A stretch of 64,000 nt of DNA from contig NZ_JAFBGL010000008.1 of the NCBI RefSeq assembly GCF_016811075.1, positions 62,001 through 126,000 on the forward strand, written 5' to 3'. The stretch's first letter is position 1. Each line of letters opens with the position of its first letter. The translations under genes and the position numbers were made by a program. The notes under the pieces were generated by a model that made no database searches, was not told the DNA's origin, and worked only from the letters and a program-made list of their open reading frames with translations. The stretch is from Oceaniferula flava. Its GTDB lineage: Bacteria; Verrucomicrobiota; Verrucomicrobiia; Verrucomicrobiales; Akkermansiaceae. This document shows positions 59,186-64,000 of this stretch, piece by piece.

Positions 59186-59645
59186 GCCCCCTTGTCTATC
59201 GGGGAACAGCTCGAACTCAATCTCCAAAATACTCCTCTTGTCACTTTGAAAACGCTCTCCCAAGGTCGGGCTTATATCATGCATGAGCATCAACGAATGC
59301 TGGCTCATTGAGTCACAATGATAAAACCCTCAACACACTCACAACAAGTCAGTTAATACCAAACTTACGCATAAAAATACTAGTGAACCCGCTACCAAAA
59401 CCAAATAGTATCGCCTAGCGGGCTTCATGTTCTAGCGCTCAATTTAGGCTCTCAGCCATCACAAACCATCCAACTCCGCGCCGCGCCCAACAACACCAAG
59501 CAACGAGACTCAAGCTGACCGATGAAGCCTACTAGGATTCACCAGACAAGCTGCCTCGACTCATCGTCTGAGGACCTGGATCAAAAAAAGCCCCGACCGA
59601 AAACGGCGGGGCTTTTGAATGAATTGTAATGAACAGCGAGCGCCC
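59186..59645. other. Intergenic region between small protein and diflavin reductase
   Basis: About 460 bp. The part from 59309 holds no gene that I can support. CCCGCTA (59388-59394) and TAGCGGG (59416-59422) form a seven-bp inverted repeat with a 21-base spacer of unknown role. The diflavin reductase terminator lies at 59583-59616. Confidence 0.4.
59583..59616 (-). terminator. Intrinsic terminator of the diflavin reductase gene
   Basis: AAAAGCCCCG (59586-59595) pairs perfectly with CGGGGCTTTT (59607-59616). On the minus strand the stem is followed by seven T residues, 30 bases after the stop codon. Confidence 0.88.
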
Positions 59646-61358
59646 TTAATAGACGTCGCGGCAGTAGCGTTTCTCTTTGCGGAGGTCCTTGATGTAATCG
59701 ACCGCTTGCAGCTCGCTCATGCCGCCGTGATCTTGGGCGATCTTGGTGAGAGCGGCATCGACATCCTTGGCCATGCGAGATGCGTCACCACAGACGTAGA
59801 AGCTTGCGCCGTTTTCGAGCCACTGCCACAGTTCCGCACCATTTTCCAGCATGCGGTTCTGCACGTAGATTTTTTCCTTCTGGTCACGTGAGAACGCGGT
59901 ATCCAGTCGGGTCAAGGTGCCGTTTTCCTGCATCCCTTTGAGTTCTTCTTCGTAAAGGAAGTCACAGCTGACGTGCTGGTCGCCGAAGAACAACCAATTG
60001 CGGCCCTTGGCCTCAGTTGCCTGACGTTCTTCCAAGAATGCGCGGAATGGCGCAATGCCGGTTCCGGGGCCAACCATGATGACATCAGTGTCGGTGTTTT
60101 CAGGCAAGCGGAAGGCTTTGTTGGTGTGAACGAAGACTCCGGGTTTCAGTCCCTCGGAACGATCCGACAAGAAGGTGGAGCAGACACCGCCGCGGTCGCG
60201 GTAATGGCTGTGGTAGCGCACGATGGCCACGGTGAGATGCACTTCGCCAGGGTGAGCCTTAGGGCTGGAGGCGATAGAATAAAGGCGAGGCTGCAGTTTT
60301 TTCAGCACGGAAACAAAGTCCTCACCGTCTTCGAAGTCAGCCGGGTGATCGAGAACCAGATCCACCAGTTCCCTGCCCCAGATGAAGTCATCGATGGCGA
60401 CTTTATCGTCCGACTCAATGATCGCACGAAGCATGGGAGAACCACTGCGTTTCTGCCAGGCCACCAAGAAAGCCTTGGTCAGCTTGCGAATATCGTAGTG
60501 CGCAATGAGGGCGTCCCGCAATGGGGCTTCACCACCACCGGGCAGCGGCACCTCTTCCTTGGTATTGAATGGCAGAGCAGCGAGAATTTCATCCACCAGT
60601 GCCGGTGGGTTGAGAGGCATGACGCCGAGGGCGTCGCCGGCCTCGTATTGCAGCTCAGAACCATCGAGGCTGAGCTCGATGTGCTGAGTCTGTTTCGAAG
60701 AGCCCTCACCGTTGAGATTGTAGTTCTTAAGAATTTCCGATGGGAAGGGGTTCTTTTTGCCAAAGCCCTGAGGACCTTCGTCCTCGACACTTTCGGTGGC
60801 CACGGATTCCGTGCCGAGTGCGGCCAGGATGCCTGAACGCCAAAGTGCGAAATTGTCATCATAGTCGACATCGCAGTCGATCCGGTCGTGAATTTTCTCC
60901 GCGCCGAGAGCAGCCAGACGCTGGTCGAATTCGATCCCGCAGATGCAGAAATCCGGGTAATCGGTATCGCCCAGAGCGAGCACGGAATATTTCAAGTTTT
61001 CCAACTTCGGCGCCTCGTCGCTGAGCAGCCAAGCGTGAAAATCCATGGCATTGTCTGGTGGGTCACCGTCGCCATAGGTGCTGGTAATGATCAGCAGATG
61101 CTCTTCGGATGCGAGCTGGGCGTGATCATATTCCGCCATATCGACGATATTCGGCGTGAAGCCCACCTTGGCGAGCGCCTTGCCAGTTTTCTTGGCCAAC
61201 ACCTCGGAATTACCCGTCTGGGAACCCCAGAGAATGGTAATTTTCCGACCCTGGGCAGGCTGGGCATCGGCGAGTTTCTGGGCAAGGAAGTCATTCAGCC
61301 ACTGGCGTTGCTCGTCAGTGAACGGTGCGTCATCGGGTAATGTAAGGTCGATGTTCAT
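59646..61358 (-). CDS. Diflavin reductase, sulfite reductase alpha-like
   Basis: 570 aa, three domains in the CysJ order. Flavodoxin (residues 38-180): ITILWGSQTGNSEVLAKK, TSTYGDGDPPDNAMDFH and LALGDTDYPDFC for FMN. FAD-binding (215-420): PRLYSIASSPKAHPGEVHLTVAIVRY and RGGVCSTFLSD. NADPH-binding (from about 430): MVGPGTGIAPFRAFLEER, FFGDQHVSCDFLYEEEL, and the end EKRYCRDVY, as in sulfite reductase flavoproteins. It would pass electrons from NADPH to a partner such as a sulfite reductase hemoprotein (CysI), which is not in the window; another acceptor cannot be excluded. No cys genes adjoin it. Confidence 0.9.
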   Translation of the reverse strand: MNIDLTLPDDAPFTDEQRQWLNDFLAQKLADAQPAQGRKITILWGSQTGNSEVLAKKTGKALAKVGFTPNIVDMAEYDHAQLASEEHLLIITSTYGDGDPPDNAMDFHAWLLSDEAPKLENLKYSVLALGDTDYPDFCICGIEFDQRLAALGAEKIHDRIDCDVDYDDNFALWRSGILAALGTESVATESVEDEGPQGFGKKNPFPSEILKNYNLNGEGSSKQTQHIELSLDGSELQYEAGDALGVMPLNPPALVDEILAALPFNTKEEVPLPGGGEAPLRDALIAHYDIRKLTKAFLVAWQKRSGSPMLRAIIESDDKVAIDDFIWGRELVDLVLDHPADFEDGEDFVSVLKKLQPRLYSIASSPKAHPGEVHLTVAIVRYHSHYRDRGGVCSTFLSDRSEGLKPGVFVHTNKAFRLPENTDTDVIMVGPGTGIAPFRAFLEERQATEAKGRNWLFFGDQHVSCDFLYEEELKGMQENGTLTRLDTAFSRDQKEKIYVQNRMLENGAELWQWLENGASFYVCGDASRMAKDVDAALTKIAQDHGGMSELQAVDYIKDLRKEKRYCRDVY

Positions 61359-61472
61359 GTAAAATTATCAGATAGGGCGCTGAGGGGAGGAAAGAGCGCG
61401 CATTTCTCCGCCGGAATTCTGCCCGGCGAAAGGGAAATACGCCCTGAGGTAGCTGTTTACAAGATTGTTTTG

Positions 61473-61528
61473 ATCTAGATGACGTTGTTTTCTCTGCTAT
61501 GATCTAGATGACGTTGTTTTCTCTGCTA
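61473..61528. repeat. 28-bp perfect tandem duplication
   Basis: A 28-bp unit beginning GATCTAGATGACG and ending CTCTGCTA occurs twice, adjacent, at 61473-61500 and 61501-61528, without mismatches. It lies about 115 bases upstream of the diflavin reductase start and downstream of a lipoprotein gene. Nearer the start, CGCCGG (61409-61414) and CCGGCG (61423-61428) form a six-bp inverted repeat. Confidence 0.95.
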
Positions 61529-61621
61529 AATACGTCATTCGCTAGTGTTAGTCCATGCGTGACGGCCGATTTACAGAATTTTAGTAAAATCAGCAAAAAC
61601 CGAGCCATCGCCGGCATGGAT

Positions 61622-62551
61622 TTAGGGAAAACTGAGCTCAGATGCCTGGCTCACCGTCATCGGTCCTTCGACTTTCATGGTTCCCGGCCCCTGATTGATG
61701 CTGCCGCTCATGGTCATGCTGCCAGTCATTTGGTTATCCAGATCCACCAGATGTTCGAGCGAGCGGCGGATGGTGAAGTCACCTTTCAGATGCACTTTCA
61801 TATCCCCCTCTCCCATCGGCGTCGTGACATCCACCTTGGCGGTGAGCAGCGCACATTGATAACCTTGATACATTTCAATATCGTCAAAGCTGACGGTGAA
61901 TGTTCCCTCCGTCTTACCCTCTACACGCGACAGAAAGGTTAGCTTGGCGGTATCAACCTCCCAGCTGTCCCCTACTTTTCTGGGGCTGGTTCCGTAAATA
62001 TGGCGCGAGTCACCGTCGCCATTGAGGGCGGTGGCCATGTTCTCGATCGCCTTGAGTTGCTTTTCGGTGGCTTCGCCGGATTGCAAGGCGCCGGACCAGC
62101 TGTCACCTGTCTTTGTCAGGATCACCGTTTGCCCGTGCAGAGGGGCGGTTTCCTGCGGCTGAACCTGCGATTGCCCATTCATAACCGTGGAGGTCTTGGA
62201 TGTGCTTTGATTGACGACCACCGTGATCTGATCCGCGCTATCAAACGTGGCGGTGCGCTGCTTCATCCCCGTGCGCGTCATCATGCCCTGAATTTTCTGC
62301 CCCTGAACCGCCACCGTGAGTTGGCAATCCTTCATGCTCATCGATTCGGTATCCACGATCACGGTGCCAGCGGGCATCACGAGCTTGGCTGGATTAAACA
62401 GCACATGCTCGGCGGTCATGGGATCGACCTCCATCGCTTGCGTATCCTGTTCACCGGAGGCCTCATTGGCGCTGCTGGAACTCTCTTTGCAGGAGGTCAG
62501 GGCGCAAAAGCCCCCTAGCGCGATCAGAGCCAAGGATGGTTTTAATTTCAT
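61622..62551 (-). CDS. Uncharacterised lipoprotein (DUF6263-like)
   Basis: 309 aa from the ATG at 62551 (MKLKPSLALIALGGFCALTSC, lipobox ending LTSC). A Ser/Glu-rich linker leads into a beta-rich body: VLFNPAKLVMPAGTVIVDTE, then VTVVNQ-type strands, RVEGKTEGTFTVSF and ADVTTPMGEGDMKVHLKGDFTIR-like repeats. It resembles uncharacterised secreted proteins grouped as DUF6263; this is a weak match from memory. The lipid anchor suggests an envelope location. It is convergent in gene order with nothing; it follows the TRIC-family gene on the same strand. Confidence 0.6.
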   Translation of the reverse strand: MKLKPSLALIALGGFCALTSCKESSSSANEASGEQDTQAMEVDPMTAEHVLFNPAKLVMPAGTVIVDTESMSMKDCQLTVAVQGQKIQGMMTRTGMKQRTATFDSADQITVVVNQSTSKTSTVMNGQSQVQPQETAPLHGQTVILTKTGDSWSGALQSGEATEKQLKAIENMATALNGDGDSRHIYGTSPRKVGDSWEVDTAKLTFLSRVEGKTEGTFTVSFDDIEMYQGYQCALLTAKVDVTTPMGEGDMKVHLKGDFTIRRSLEHLVDLDNQMTGSMTMSGSINQGPGTMKVEGPMTVSQASELSFP

Positions 62552-62606
62552 AGCATCGCCACCCTGAGCAATCGTCACCGCTGGCGCAATGCAAAAGCTG
62601 TGTCGA

Positions 62607-63203
62607 TTATGATGAGGCAGATTGATTCACCGCGTAGCGAATCGCCAGCAAGCGCACGCCGGCTGTGATCGCCACCGCCACAGGGATACTGACAGCGTTC
62701 GGCACAGCCAGTGCGTGAAACGCTAGCAAAATCAAAGCTCCGGCAAGTGCCGCGGTGGCATAGATCTCCTTGCGGAAAATCAGAGGAACCTCATTGCGCA
62801 AGACATCGCGCATGACCCCGCCGAAGGTAGCGGTAATCACCCCCATTCCTGCCGAAGCCCACCAGCTGAGGCCATGCTGAATGGCCACATCCGTGCCAAT
62901 ACAGACAAAGATTCCCAGGCCGAGGGCGTCCAAGACGGAAACCTCACGACTGAACTTCTGCCAAAAGGCGGGAAATAAGGTGGCGCAGGGAGTCGCCACA
63001 ACGGCGGTGGAGACATAGGCCGGATCGACAAAAACATGTGGTGGCACCGTGCCCATCAAAACGGCGCGCAGAATTCCACCGCCAGTGCCCGTGACCAGAG
63101 CCAGCACAAAGGTGCCGAGAAAATCCATCCCGTTCTGACGTCCGGCCAAGGCACCCGAGACACAGAAGAAGAACGTGCCTATGATGTCCCAATAGTAGAG
63201 CAT
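62607..63203 (-). CDS. TRIC/UPF0126 family cation channel
   Basis: 198 aa with about six to seven transmembrane helices in two repeated halves. The signature DIIGTFFFCVSGALAGRQNGMDFLGTFVLALVTGTGGGILRAVLMG, read in two parts, and its second-half counterpart GLSWWASAGMGVITATFGGVMRDVLRNEVPLIFRKEIYAT define the UPF0126 (YicG) family. Structural work on homologues shows they are trimeric cation channels related to animal TRIC. The gene lies 12 bases after the dehydrogenase gene and may be co-transcribed with it. Confidence 0.9.
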   Translation of the reverse strand: MLYYWDIIGTFFFCVSGALAGRQNGMDFLGTFVLALVTGTGGGILRAVLMGTVPPHVFVDPAYVSTAVVATPCATLFPAFWQKFSREVSVLDALGLGIFVCIGTDVAIQHGLSWWASAGMGVITATFGGVMRDVLRNEVPLIFRKEIYATAALAGALILLAFHALAVPNAVSIPVAVAITAGVRLLAIRYAVNQSASS

Positions 63204-63215
63204 GACCGGCTGAGC

Positions 63216-64000
63216 CTAAAGCTTACCGCGCCGACTCACTACCAGCGGTCGCAGCAGGACCATCGGCAATAAAGAAATCCCGGCAGCGAGCAGTGCCACT
63301 TTCCAGCCGGGATAAACACGCGCACGATCGGTGTGCAGCGCGTGGATGGAATCCCGCACCACCTGCTCGGCTTCGACGTAAAATCCATCGCGTGAGGGAA
63401 GACTGGCGCGTTGAACATCGCGCATCGCCACTTTTCCAAAATTGGTATGCACCGGTCCGGGGCAAACCGCGAGCACCGGGATCTGATGCTCTCTCAACTC
63501 GAGGCGAAGTGCCTCGGAAAAGCTGCTGACGTAAGCTTTGGTCGCAGCGTAAACAGCAAAATCAGGGATCGGCAGGGTGCTGGCGAGCGAACTCACATTG
63601 ATAATCGCTCCCCGGCCCGAGGCGATCATCGCCGGAAGGAAACCGTGGCTGAGATGCGTCAGTGCGGTGACGTTGACCTGCAACATCGCATCCAGTTTGG
63701 ACCATTCCGCACCTTCAAAACTACCGTAATCTCCCATGCCAGCGTTGTTTACCAACAGGTCTGGCATGAGTGACATCGATTGGCACCTGGTCATCAGCCC
63801 TGCGCATTCTTCAGCCTGGGTGAGGTCCGCTGTCAGGCAGTGGACTTCGGTTTCAGGTGAAGACACGCCGAGCTCAGTGGCCAGGTTTTCCAGCAATTCA
63901 CCACGACGGGCGACTAGGATCATGGCGTCACACGCCGGAGCGAGCTGACGGGCAAATTCCGCGCCGAGGCCAGACGATGCGCCTGTCACCAGAGCGCAGC
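63216..64000 (-). CDS. Short-chain dehydrogenase/reductase, 5' end cut by window
   Basis: At least 261 aa; the reading frame continues past 64000, where the last codons (A-L-V before TGASSGLG) show that the true start is outside. Classical SDR motifs: TGASSGLGAEFARQL (cofactor loop), NNAGMGDYGSFE (NNAG), and the catalytic Ser, YAATKAYVSS with Tyr and Lys near residue 155. CPGPVHTNFG follows. A C-terminal hydrophobic stretch (VALLAAGISLLPMVLLRPLVV) could anchor it to the membrane. NAD(P)-dependent oxidoreductase; substrate unknown. Confidence 0.9.
   Translation of the reverse strand, partial: CALVTGASSGLGAEFARQLAPACDAMILVARRGELLENLATELGVSSPETEVHCLTADLTQAEECAGLMTRCQSMSLMPDLLVNNAGMGDYGSFEGAEWSKLDAMLQVNVTALTHLSHGFLPAMIASGRGAIINVSSLASTLPIPDFAVYAATKAYVSSFSEALRLELREHQIPVLAVCPGPVHTNFGKVAMRDVQRASLPSRDGFYVEAEQVVRDSIHALHTDRARVYPGWKVALLAAGISLLPMVLLRPLVVSRRGKL

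Noticed and set aside
1-64000. CRISPR array, insertion sequence, prophage or integrase
   Set aside because: No spaced direct repeats of CRISPR length, no transposase or integrase motifs and no terminal inverted repeats were found.

Overview
The window reads as a bacterial chromosome fragment of moderate GC with a mixture of housekeeping, envelope and exopolysaccharide genes. The best guess is a member of the Verrucomicrobia (class Verrucomicrobiae). Support comes from a PEP-CTERM protein, a CPBP protease resembling the exosortase-associated type, a eukaryote-type (GH13_8-like) glycogen branching enzyme, several lipoprotein L,D-transpeptidases and generally weak Shine-Dalgarno sequences. The phylum call is an inference; there is no rRNA in the window. 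There is one tRNA (Gln, anticodon TTG). I see no CRISPR array, transposase or integrase.

Layout. 1-1.8 kb: a hipBA-type toxin-antitoxin pair with a promoter overlapped by an inverted repeat. 1.8-7.5 kb: a DUF3500-like secreted protein, a GT2 glycosyltransferase, an HGSNAT/NagX-like membrane protein, a Cys-motif protein, an inositol-monophosphatase-family enzyme, and a gene-poor stretch with a ten-unit 8-bp tandem repeat. 7.6-17.6 kb (all minus strand): htpG, small membrane proteins, a beta-helix protein with a 12-base homopolymer, nadE, a CPBP protease, an aminotransferase with an Lrp/AsnC regulator, and a D,D-carboxypeptidase. 18-22 kb (plus strand): an RRM protein with an Asn-Arg repeat, miaA, a PEP-CTERM protein, and a LemA/DUF3137 pair.

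22.1-40.6 kb (minus strand): an exopolysaccharide locus. It holds a Wzz-type chain-length protein fused to a degenerate tyrosine-kinase domain, a CelD/FemAB-like acyltransferase, a GH123/DUF4091 protein, a tandem GT4-GT4 fusion, a polysaccharide deacetylase, two further GT4 enzymes, a Wzy-like ligase/polymerase, an initiating sugar-phosphate transferase and a MurJ/Wzx-like flippase, followed by an MFS-PlsC fusion. The initiating transferase, flippase, polymerase and chain-length protein make this a Wzx/Wzy-type pathway. No outer-membrane exporter (Wza) is present in the window.

40.7-49.4 kb: envelope genes (three lipoprotein L,D-transpeptidases, a possible lysozyme-like lipoprotein, a second polysaccharide deacetylase), an FmdB zinc ribbon, an ACT-domain protein, a SpoU methyltransferase and a bacterial dynamin-like GTPase. 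49.8-64 kb: tRNA-Gln, a COG2509-type flavoprotein, a hotdog thioesterase, a KH-R3H RNA-binding protein, a Gdx/SugE exporter, an AI-2E-family permease, a DsbD-like reductase, glgB, a diflavin reductase, a lipoprotein, a TRIC-family channel and a short-chain dehydrogenase cut by the window edge.

The main signals beyond gene content are: a heptamer TGTTAGG/CCTAACA that occurs 30 times (about 8 expected by chance) and is concentrated in the exopolysaccharide locus; two genes (miaA, lemA) whose only good start codons abut or lie inside the intrinsic terminator of the gene upstream; and the 12-base homopolymer inside the beta-helix gene.
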